From: an uncultured Collinsella sp.
GTDB taxonomy: Bacteria > Actinomycetota > Coriobacteriia > Coriobacteriales > Coriobacteriaceae
Direction: 5' to 3'
Assembly (NCBI GenBank): GCA_900547025.1
Contig: UREZ01000050.1
Span: forward strand, 1 to 13,201
Length of the DNA stretch: 13,201 bases
In this document: one piece after another, positions 7,020 to 13,201 of the stretch
How the letters are laid out: every line of letters begins with the position of its first letter
How positions within the stretch are numbered: position 1 is the first letter of the stretch
Position numbers and translations under genes: made by a program
Notes under the pieces: generated by a model
What the model saw: the letters and a program-made list of their open reading frames with translations, nothing else
Told to the model about the DNA's origin: nothing
Database searches by the model: none

Positions 7020-7250
7020 ATGCCGGGCAAAAAGAACCTACGCATGAAGGCGGCGCGCGCGGCGGTTGGCCTTTCGCAAGCTGACTTGGCCGAGGCCGTG
7101 GGCGTTACGCGCCAGACCATCGGCCTGATCGAGGCGGGCGGCTACAACCCCACGCTCAATTTGTGCGTGGCAATCTGTAAAGCGCTACGCGTTACGTTGA
7201 ACGACTTGTTTTGGGAAGACGAGAGCGACGTCGACCCTGACGCTCTTTAG
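7020..7250 (+). CDS. Small XRE-family (Cro/CI-type) helix-turn-helix regulator
   Basis: This 76-aa, single-domain DNA-binding protein starts MPGKKNLRMK. The helix-turn-helix is SQADLAEAVGVTRQTIGLIE (residues 19-38), followed by the conserved NPTLNLCVAICKALRVTLNDLFW that closes the five-helix fold. No effector domain is present. AGGA at 7011-7014, five bases before ATG, fixes this start; an upstream in-frame start at 6960 is rejected because it lies within the promoter region and lacks a ribosome site. Nine bases separate its stop from the next gene, whose ribosome site overlaps the TAG. Short XRE regulators of this kind are commonly paired with a small integral membrane protein in Firmicutes and Actinobacteria. 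Likely role: repressor of its own operon through the dyads around the promoter. Confidence 0.9.
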   Translation: MPGKKNLRMKAARAAVGLSQADLAEAVGVTRQTIGLIEAGGYNPTLNLCVAICKALRVTLNDLFWEDESDVDPDAL

Positions 7251-7259
7251 GAGTTCGCT

Positions 7260-7844
7260 ATGAAATTTGAAGATTTAAAACTCGTGCAAAAGTGGCGTGA
7301 ATATGCCGGCCCAAAGGATGAGCGCCTGGAGGCTGAGAACGCGAAGATCTACAAGGTTGGTTTCGTGCTGCTTTCGTTTGGCATGTTGATGATCTTTTTC
7401 TACCAGTTTATAGCTCGACAGGTTGCGTGGGTTCACAGCGACGCCAGTGAAATGCCGCATGGCTTTGCAACGCCGTTCGAGGCGGCCATGTATTTGTGGC
7501 TCGTTCTCGTGATGTTGATTTGCGCAGGACTGCAAACGCGGAAGGGCTATGTCGATACCAATCGTTTTGGGCAAACCGAGCATCTTCCTGTTGGATATTT
7601 CCTGCTTCTCAGCGGTCTTAGCGGCACCGCGTTCGCGCTTGTTATTGCCGCAATGCGCTGTATCGCTGAGGCGCAGGTCGTACCGCTCGAAAGCGTCTTT
7701 TGGTTGGCGAACCTGGCCACGGGCGTGTTCTGCGGTGCGACGATTTTCGCGGCCACGTTTGCTGGCCTGTGCGCAACGTTTTTCACGGCGAAAAGACGCC
7801 GTGCCAAGCTCGAGGCAGAATTCGACTCCACTGACGATATCTAA
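7260..7844 (+). CDS. Four-helix integral membrane protein paired with XRE regulator
   Basis: This 194-aa protein of unknown function has a charged cytoplasmic-looking N-terminus (MKFEDLKLVQKWREYAGPKD) with ERLEAENAKIYK before the first membrane span. Hydrophobic segments are at about 33-52, 75-92, 110-132 and 147-176. An RRRAK-rich, acidic-ended tail (179-194) suggests that the C-terminus is inside. The region 93-109 between spans 2 and 3 is polar and carries an RKGY/RFGQTE motif. It resembles the uncharacterised membrane proteins (DUF6773-like or similar) found next to small XRE regulators, but that family label is uncertain. AGGAG at 7249-7253 overlaps the stop of the regulator gene, with six bases to ATG, so the two are translationally close-coupled. 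No catalytic residues can be named. A bidirectional terminator starts five bases after the stop. Confidence 0.85.
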   Translation: MKFEDLKLVQKWREYAGPKDERLEAENAKIYKVGFVLLSFGMLMIFFYQFIARQVAWVHSDASEMPHGFATPFEAAMYLWLVLVMLICAGLQTRKGYVDTNRFGQTEHLPVGYFLLLSGLSGTAFALVIAAMRCIAEAQVVPLESVFWLANLATGVFCGATIFAATFAGLCATFFTAKRRRAKLEAEFDSTDDI

Positions 7845-7848
7845 TGCG

Positions 7849-7886
7849 AAATGGGCTGGCTCTGGGTATCCAGAACCAGCCCATTT
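7849..7886. terminator. Bidirectional intrinsic terminator between membrane protein and surface protein genes
   Basis: AAATGGGCTGG (7849-7859) pairs perfectly with CCAGCCCATTT (7876-7886). After one C/A mismatch the stem continues with TCTGG/CCAGA around a GTAT loop. Outer A and T runs make it usable in both directions. It lies immediately after the plus-strand operon and 48 bp beyond the stop of the converging surface protein gene. Confidence 0.88.
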
Positions 7887-7933
7887 GATGTTCGATGAGC
7901 CGAGTCGGCGTCTCTCACAAAAGTAACTAGGAG

Positions 7934-10900
7934 CTAGCGAGGCCTATCCGAATTGACCTCCTTGGCGGTGTCTTTTTCGAGCGCCGTGCGGCGGGCGCTG
8001 TAGGCGACGAGGCCTGCCGCGGCGAGTGCTGCAGCGGCTGCCGTAAGGGGAGCGTTGACATCGCCCGTGCCCGCAAGCGCGCCCGCTTTTCCGGAGCGCT
8101 TGCTATTGCCGTGGTCCTTGCCACTGCCGGAGCTGCTTCCGCCGGAGCCGCCGCCCTCGTCGGTACCGCCGCCACTCGTGCCGCCATCGCCGTCGACCGT
8201 CATCGGGGCGTCGTGAAGTTCCGTCGTATCCGCGTTGTCGCATACGCCGACCTGAACTTCTGAGCGTTCGCATGCCGCGTCGGGCACATGAAGCTCGTGC
8301 AGCACGGTACCCAGCGCCGAGTTTGCGCCCGGTCGAATTTCCTCGAGCGTTACGGGATCGAGCGCCACCAGATTACGCGCCTTCGCATATAGCGTTACGC
8401 GTTTGCCCACTTCGTCGCTCCAACTCTTGGGGATAGCGAAGCTCATGCGGAACTGCGCCGTGCAACCCGGTGCCAGCACGGCGTTGCCACTGTCGGCTAC
8501 CAGCGGGTGCGTTGCAAAAGGTGTGCCCAGCGTCTCGAGCGCGTACTTCACGTGTGCCATGTCGTTGGCCGAAGCGTCCTCGGCAAGCTCTGGATCGTAG
8601 ATCGATGCCATGCGTGTGTTCGCTCCGAACCCGATGGATGCGCTGGAGAACGGCTGGCTGGAGCCCTCTCGGTACAGATCGATTGTGCCGGCGGTCAGCA
8701 AGGTGTTGCCGTCGTTTCGCACCGTGACCATGAAGGATTCGCCTGCTGCTCCGGGCACCACCGCGCCCGAGGTAGCGACTGCGCCCGTCGGAGTGGCGCA
8801 CGCCACCAAGGGCACTTCGATGCCGTGTAGTTCTGCCTCGCTCTTCTCCGCGCTCACAATGTGCGTGGCGAGCGCGGAGAGCATGCTCCCCGACGTTAAA
8901 AATGTCGTTATCTGATCGACGGGATGGTCCAGCTCGCACATCACGAATGGCTCCGTAAACAGATCGCCTGCCAAGGTGCTGGCGAAGATGCGGAAGTGCT
9001 TGCCCATCACTGCTACCGGGTTGCCTTCTTCGTCGTAGGTTTGTCCTACCTTGCCATCGGTGTTCTCTACATAGAGCACGCACCTGCCGTTGTTGCTTAC
9101 GCTAAACGATGCCGGGCCACAGCCTGCGGCACCCACGGGCTGCGTTGCAAATGCCGATGCGCCTCGCGTCCAAGTAATATGCTGCAGTTGCTCGTTGACG
9201 GTAGCCAAAAAGCCCGTGTGCTGCGGCCACGGCACCGCGTGGGGTACTGTGGCATCTGGCGACATAACGCCCCAGCCCGCAATGGACTGGCCGATCACGG
9301 CGTACGATGCACAGCCACAACCGCCTGCAGTCTCGTATGCAACGGGCACCACCATTTTGCCGTTGATAATCTCGGGCGCGCCGAGCTCGATGCTCGACGG
9401 TGCCTGCGGAAAGCGGAGGACCTGACGGAACGTGAGACTGTCGCCCAAATCATCCGACCACAGGGTAAAGCATTCCAGCGCAACCTCGGCCTCATTGCCC
9501 AGCGCCTTTTCTGCGGTGGCTCCGCGGCGATGGAGATAGGCGCCCGACAGGCGGCCGTCGACCAGCGTCTTGCCCACCGTGATACGCGGGCACTGCAGGC
9601 AATGGTAGTCATCCTCTTGCAGGCGGCCGCGCGAGATGCTGCGCCATGACGTATGCGACACCACGCGAACTCCGCCGTTGCTTATGCGCAGGCGCACAAC
9701 GGACAGTATGCCGGATGTGCTCGCCGCTTCGAAAGGGGTGTTGTCGCCGTCGCGGCGCTCGCCGGAGACCAGCAGCACGTAGGCGTCTTGGTTTCCTCTT
9801 CCGTCCGTATATTCCACTACGTCGAAGTCGTAATCGTATATGTCGTCGCGCTCCACGTCGTTCTCGCCAAACCCAAGGGGAAAGTCCACGGGCGTGGGAG
9901 CGGACCACGTGCCGTTTGCCTTTGTGTGCACCACCAGGCGCGAGCGGCCATTGTCGCCGTAGCGCACCGAGGCGATACGGAATAGGCACTCCACGCCGGC
10001 AATCATCGTTAGCTTCATGTGGGCTTCGCTGAGCACGCCGGAAAACAGCACGTTGTCGCTCGAGGGCTTGATGCCGCCACGCTCGTCCTCCGATACACCG
10101 GCTGAATTGGCGTTGGGGTCCGCAACGGCGTCCTTCGCCTGCCTGATATGGGTGTACGCATACATCGGCGCGGCGTTTTCGTCGTTCTCTATCAGTGCGT
10201 GGACGAAATGCTCGACCTGTCCCGTGTCGTCGCTTTCTGCATCCGCCTCGAGCTCAATGCGCGTGACCGCTTGATCCCAATCGCGCACGACGGGCGCGAC
10301 GTTTACGACAGCGGCCTTAACCTCGGCGCATGCGAGCAGCTCGGCGTTGGTGACGATGGTGGCCGATGCGATAAATTGAGGCACGCCGCCCGCCTTGATG
10401 TCGCCGGGCGTGCCGAAGCAGGCATCCAGCGTGTAAGGCGTATCTCCGCCCAATGCGAGTTCAGAGCGCTGGAGCACATACTGGTTGCCATTGTTCACCG
10501 ACATATTCCACGAATCGAGGAGTGTGGGCCACGACCCCGACCAAGCCTTGGTGGTCCACTTGAACATTACGAACTGGAGTATCACATCGACATCGACGTC
10601 TGCACCTACGCGCAGTCGCGGAAGCTGGTGTCCATCTGCCTTCTCGTACCCAATGAACAGCGTGAGGGATGCGGCGCCGCGCACGGCAGACGAAGCGACG
10701 CCTGCAACGCCGGCGCCAAAGGTGACGGCAAGCCCGATCTGGATGGTGAACGAGCCCGAGGTGTTTGAATAGTCGAGCGAAATGTTTTTAAAAAACGCCG
10801 CGCCGCTGCCGTGCGTGTGGGCACCCACGGCGAGCGCCAGCTTTGCCAGCACCCAGGGGTTGACGTTTAGGAAAAACGGCACCGGTCCTAGGGTAAACTG

Positions 10901-12295
10901 CTCGGTCCAATTGAGGTCGGTTCTTACCTGGAAGAGGGCCTTAATATTGCCGTATGCGGGGTCGTTGTTGTCACCCCAGGTTTTGCCCACCCAATCGTAG
11001 GCAAGCGAGCCGTACAGCTGCGTGGCGATATCCATCGTGAACAGCGGCGTGCAATGGTGGCGAAGTAGCTTGGTGTTTCTTGGATCGGTGCCCGAACCGG
11101 CACTCATCCTTTTGTACTGATTCCACTTCCCCTCCATCTCGTCGAGGTAGCGGTTTGCCTGCTTGGCGCCCGACTCGCGCGGTGACTTCTTCCAGTACTC
11201 CGGATCCGGATTGCCCGAATCGTTCATGTAGCCGACCGGTTTGTATCCTCCGCCAAACAGCACGTACCCGGCAAAAGAGAAATCGAACAGAATGGGGAAC
11301 GAGGGCATCCAGCAGGTGAACTTGTTGCCGCCGATGCCGGGAAACGCCGCGGGGAAATCAAACGGAGTGATCTCTTGGTCCATGGTGGTGGGAATGATGG
11401 TGGTCGAGCCCGACTCCGCCTTTGCGGCCGGCGCGGTGACAACGGCCATAGGGGATGAGAGCGTGTAGGTTTTGCCCTGATAGTCGAGGACAAAGCGCAG
11501 CTTGCATCCTTCTTCCAGAAGGCCCGATGCCGCGTCGAGAAACGTGTCTTCGAGCGTGAACGTCGCCAGATTATCCGCGCCCGATGCGCTGGCCTTGACT
11601 TGGCCAATCTGTGTGACGGTTTCGGGCGAGCTGCCCGTGGCGGGCATTACCTTGTTGATGTGCAGCGTTGCCTGTCCACCCTGTGGCAGATGTGCCTGCA
11701 CGGTAAAGGCGTGCGTGTCGGGTTGGTCGTTTCCGGCGTCGTCCTTCGGCAATGCCATGAACGTAGCGTCGGCGTACTGGATGTCCCATTCGTCGAATGT
11801 GAGCTGGCGGAAGTACGGCTCGCCATCGGAAAGCGGACGCGTGGGCGCGGTTATGGCGGTGCCACCCTGGATACGCGCGAGGGGAATCTCGACATCGCGG
11901 TAGCCTGCCATGCTAATGGAGATGCCGCCGTTAAAGTCGTACGCGTCGAGAAGCGTTGCCTCGTCCACGTAGCCTTCCGAAAGCGGGGCGATCTCAAAGA
12001 TGGCCGTGCCTTCGTCATCGGTCGTGGCGGTGAGCTGCTTGCCTGCGGCATAGCGCGATGTGAGCGTGACCTGGGCACCCGTGATGGGCGTATTCTTGTT
12101 GGCGACGTCGACCACGACCACACCAAACATGGTGCGCGAGAGAACGAGCACCCTGAAGGGGTCTTTTTCGTCGGCATAGGCTTCGGTGGGCGCGAACGGC
12201 AATATGAAGGCGTTTGCGCTTCCCGGCACGCGCGGCAACATAATGCTCGCCAGCGAGGACGCTCCGGCAACAAGTAGCGAACGGCGATCAAGCAT
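7934..12295 (-). CDS. Large Tat-exported cell-wall surface protein with LAGTG sorting signal
   Basis: This is a 1453-aa extracellular protein. It begins MLDRRSLLVAGASSLASIML, a twin-arginine-type signal (R4-R5), with likely cleavage after ANA29 or AYA41. Residues about 47-143 form a carboxypeptidase-regulatory-like Ig domain (PITGAQVTL, TDDEGTAIFEI). About 195-290 is a second beta-rich domain. About 300-650 is unrecognised, with Gly-rich and aromatic strands. About 730-1150 has propeller-like phrases such as HTKANGTWSAPTPV and FRIFASTLAGDLF. About 1180-1307 resembles a CARDB-type domain. A Gly/Ser spacer (1363-1400) leads to LAGTG (1407-1411), a hydrophobic helix and RR: a sortase signal with Ala in place of Pro and an unusually long 17-residue tail. 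The start is set by GGGAG (complement of 12302-12306) six bases before ATG; a further in-frame start at 12391 would bury the signal peptide. The ligand is unknown; adhesion or glycan binding is a guess. Confidence 0.87.
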   Translation of the reverse strand: MLDRRSLLVAGASSLASIMLPRVPGSANAFILPFAPTEAYADEKDPFRVLVLSRTMFGVVVVDVANKNTPITGAQVTLTSRYAAGKQLTATTDDEGTAIFEIAPLSEGYVDEATLLDAYDFNGGISISMAGYRDVEIPLARIQGGTAITAPTRPLSDGEPYFRQLTFDEWDIQYADATFMALPKDDAGNDQPDTHAFTVQAHLPQGGQATLHINKVMPATGSSPETVTQIGQVKASASGADNLATFTLEDTFLDAASGLLEEGCKLRFVLDYQGKTYTLSSPMAVVTAPAAKAESGSTTIIPTTMDQEITPFDFPAAFPGIGGNKFTCWMPSFPILFDFSFAGYVLFGGGYKPVGYMNDSGNPDPEYWKKSPRESGAKQANRYLDEMEGKWNQYKRMSAGSGTDPRNTKLLRHHCTPLFTMDIATQLYGSLAYDWVGKTWGDNNDPAYGNIKALFQVRTDLNWTEQFTLGPVPFFLNVNPWVLAKLALAVGAHTHGSGAAFFKNISLDYSNTSGSFTIQIGLAVTFGAGVAGVASSAVRGAASLTLFIGYEKADGHQLPRLRVGADVDVDVILQFVMFKWTTKAWSGSWPTLLDSWNMSVNNGNQYVLQRSELALGGDTPYTLDACFGTPGDIKAGGVPQFIASATIVTNAELLACAEVKAAVVNVAPVVRDWDQAVTRIELEADAESDDTGQVEHFVHALIENDENAAPMYAYTHIRQAKDAVADPNANSAGVSEDERGGIKPSSDNVLFSGVLSEAHMKLTMIAGVECLFRIASVRYGDNGRSRLVVHTKANGTWSAPTPVDFPLGFGENDVERDDIYDYDFDVVEYTDGRGNQDAYVLLVSGERRDGDNTPFEAASTSGILSVVRLRISNGGVRVVSHTSWRSISRGRLQEDDYHCLQCPRITVGKTLVDGRLSGAYLHRRGATAEKALGNEAEVALECFTLWSDDLGDSLTFRQVLRFPQAPSSIELGAPEIINGKMVVPVAYETAGGCGCASYAVIGQSIAGWGVMSPDATVPHAVPWPQHTGFLATVNEQLQHITWTRGASAFATQPVGAAGCGPASFSVSNNGRCVLYVENTDGKVGQTYDEEGNPVAVMGKHFRIFASTLAGDLFTEPFVMCELDHPVDQITTFLTSGSMLSALATHIVSAEKSEAELHGIEVPLVACATPTGAVATSGAVVPGAAGESFMVTVRNDGNTLLTAGTIDLYREGSSQPFSSASIGFGANTRMASIYDPELAEDASANDMAHVKYALETLGTPFATHPLVADSGNAVLAPGCTAQFRMSFAIPKSWSDEVGKRVTLYAKARNLVALDPVTLEEIRPGANSALGTVLHELHVPDAACERSEVQVGVCDNADTTELHDAPMTVDGDGGTSGGGTDEGGGSGGSSSGSGKDHGNSKRSGKAGALAGTGDVNAPLTAAAAALAAAGLVAYSARRTALEKDTAKEVNSDRPR

Positions 12296-12331
12296 CTTTG
12301 GCTCCCATCCCGCAGGTATCGGTGGAAATAA

Positions 12332-12394
12332 TCCAATTTTGCGAGAAGGCGCTACGTGGCGGTAGTGCCGTTCGATGGCCAAAATGTCCAATTT
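12332..12394. promoter_or_regulatory. Direct repeats in the surface protein leader (candidate regulator sites)
   Basis: On the minus strand AAATTGGA occurs twice (complements of 12387-12394 and 12332-12339), 55 bp apart, about five helical turns. Partial similarity extends further (11 of 16 positions). They lie in the 156-bp gap between the LuxR-type gene and the surface protein gene. I found no convincing -35/-10 pair there, which would fit activator-dependent transcription or co-transcription with the regulator. Confidence 0.3.
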
Positions 12395-12401
12395 GAGCGT
12401 G

Positions 12402-12431
12402 CGAAAGCGCCAGGACCCCGGAGCGCTTTCG
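12402..12431. terminator. Stem-loop just after the LuxR-type gene (possible weak terminator)
   Basis: CGAAAGCGC (12402-12410) and GCGCTTTCG (12423-12431) are perfect 9-bp complements around a 12-nt loop, starting 20 bp after the regulator's stop. On the minus strand the stem is followed by CACGCTCAAATTGG, with no T-run, so termination may be partial or factor-dependent. Confidence 0.45.
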
Positions 12432-12451
12432 ATACGACGGGCAGTCTGCCG

Positions 12452-13201
12452 CTAGCGCAACATGTGGGCAACCAGCTCGGCGCGAGTTCCGATACCAAGC
12501 TTGGCATACACTCCTGATAGGCGGTTTTTGACGGTGCCCGGCGATACTCCCATATGGCGTGCGATTTCGGCGTTGGTCCACCCACGACAGGCGAGCATGG
12601 CCATGGTGAATTCCGTGGTCGTTAGATCGTCGGCCACGTCCTCGCCCGAATCGGGGTTGTGGATGCGCCGCCAGCCGTAGCTGAATCGATACGTAATCTC
12701 GATGATGCGTGCGAAATCGTCAGGGTATTGCGATTTTAGGCATGCCTCGATGAGCCCCTGCAAAAGGCCGTGGTGCTCGCCAATGAGCTCGATAAGGCCG
12801 TCGGGGCGCGCAATGTTCCAAGCAGCTCCGAAGTGCGATTTTGCGGCGTCGATGTCCTTGAGGCTCATGCATGCCATAGAAGCCGACAAGTGCAGGAATA
12901 GCTCCGAGATGGGATAACTTCCCTGTTTCATGATCAGGGCATTTTCCGCCATGCCCAGGCTGCGTCCGTATTCGCCGCGCAGGTACAGGGCATGCGCCAT
13001 CACGTAGCTGGCGAACAGGCGCAGGCCTTCGGGTAGATGCGCCGCAAGTGGATAAAACTCTTCGGCAGAATACGGGGAAGGCAAGTGCAGCAGGACGCTC
13101 GCGGCCGAGGCGAACAGGATATGCGTGGCGTGGATGGCGGGCGATTCCTCGTCGGCCGGCGTATCGAGGATGCCAGCAAGGCACCGGCGGGCGTCGGCGA
13201 T
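12452..13201 (-). CDS. LuxR-type HTH regulator with TPR-like sensor region (5' end outside window)
   Basis: The frame stays open to the window edge, so the 249 visible residues are the C-terminal part of a longer protein. The last 58 residues are a LuxR/GerE DNA-binding domain: LTTTEFTMAMLACRGWTNAEIARHMGV, then the recognition helix SPGTVKNRLSGVYAKLGI, then TRAELVAHML. Upstream is an all-helical region (ASYVMAHALYLRGEYGRSLG, then AWNIARP) that looks like TPR/MalT-type helical repeats; no receiver domain is visible in this part. The TTG at 13082-13084 is in frame but is not a credible start, because coding-like sequence continues above it. Coriobacteria carry many LuxR regulators of this build next to exported-protein genes. 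Same-strand placement 156 bp upstream of the surface protein suggests that this is its regulator; that link is inference. Confidence 0.88.
   Translation of the reverse strand: MADARRCLAGILDTPADEESPAIHATHILFASAASVLLHLPSPYSAEEFYPLAAHLPEGLRLFASYVMAHALYLRGEYGRSLGMAENALIMKQGSYPISELFLHLSASMACMSLKDIDAAKSHFGAAWNIARPDGLIELIGEHHGLLQGLIEACLKSQYPDDFARIIEITYRFSYGWRRIHNPDSGEDVADDLTTTEFTMAMLACRGWTNAEIARHMGVSPGTVKNRLSGVYAKLGIGTRAELVAHMLR

Noticed and set aside
7900..7908. CCGAGTCGG matching the dyad junction in the ATPase leader
   Set aside because: It is a single 9-bp match without complete half-sites or N6 spacing; likely chance in GC-rich DNA.
12296..12391. N-terminal extension of the surface protein from an in-frame start at 12391
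   Set aside because: It would put 32 polar residues ahead of the twin-arginine signal and has no good ribosome site, whereas the internal ATG at 12293-12295 has GGGAG at correct spacing.
1..13201. CRISPR arrays, tRNA/rRNA genes, insertion sequences, prophage or conjugation genes
   Set aside because: No regularly spaced repeats, cloverleaf or rRNA segments, transposase, integrase or phage motifs were recognised on either strand.

Overview
The window looks like chromosomal DNA of a high-GC Gram-positive gut actinobacterium, most likely Coriobacteriia (Collinsella-like). This is inferred from three things: GC-rich codon use, a Tat-exported surface protein with an LPxTG-like end next to a LuxR/TPR regulator, and a ParC/ParE pair of the type I associate with Clostridia and Coriobacteria. 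The genus cannot be proven from the sequence alone.

Layout, left to right. Bases 1-101 are the last codons of an alpha/beta hydrolase (+). A perfect 9-bp inverted repeat then precedes a 176-aa iron-sulfur-type flavoprotein (+, 249-779). That gene ends at a strong bidirectional hairpin terminator (848-903), shared with a converging two-gene type IIA topoisomerase operon on the minus strand: parE-like (3231-5228) then parC-like (945-3185), 45 bp apart, with a good sigma70-type promoter at 5283-5311. Upstream on the same strand is a 460-aa STAND-type ATPase with a PD-(D/E)XK-like C-terminal region (5381-6763). Its start is embedded in a striking 108-bp inverted-repeat structure (6763-6870) made of four 18-bp dyads, and its Shine-Dalgarno is the spacer of one dyad.

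Divergent from the ATPase, a consensus promoter (TTGACA-17-TATATT), ringed by nested inverted repeats, drives a compact operon. It encodes a 76-aa XRE-type regulator (7020-7250) and a 194-aa four-helix membrane protein (7260-7844), which looks like a self-regulating regulator/membrane-protein pair. The operon ends at a bidirectional terminator (7849-7886) that also serves the converging 1453-aa surface protein (7934-12295). That protein has a Tat-like signal peptide, Ig-like domains, a probable beta-propeller region, a Gly/Ser wall spacer and an atypical LAGTG sorting signal. Directly upstream, on the same strand, is a LuxR-type regulator (12452 to beyond the window edge), a plausible controller of the surface protein.

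The regions beyond the housekeeping topoisomerase genes are accessory in character. The feature most worth following up is the repeat structure fused to the translation start of the ATPase.
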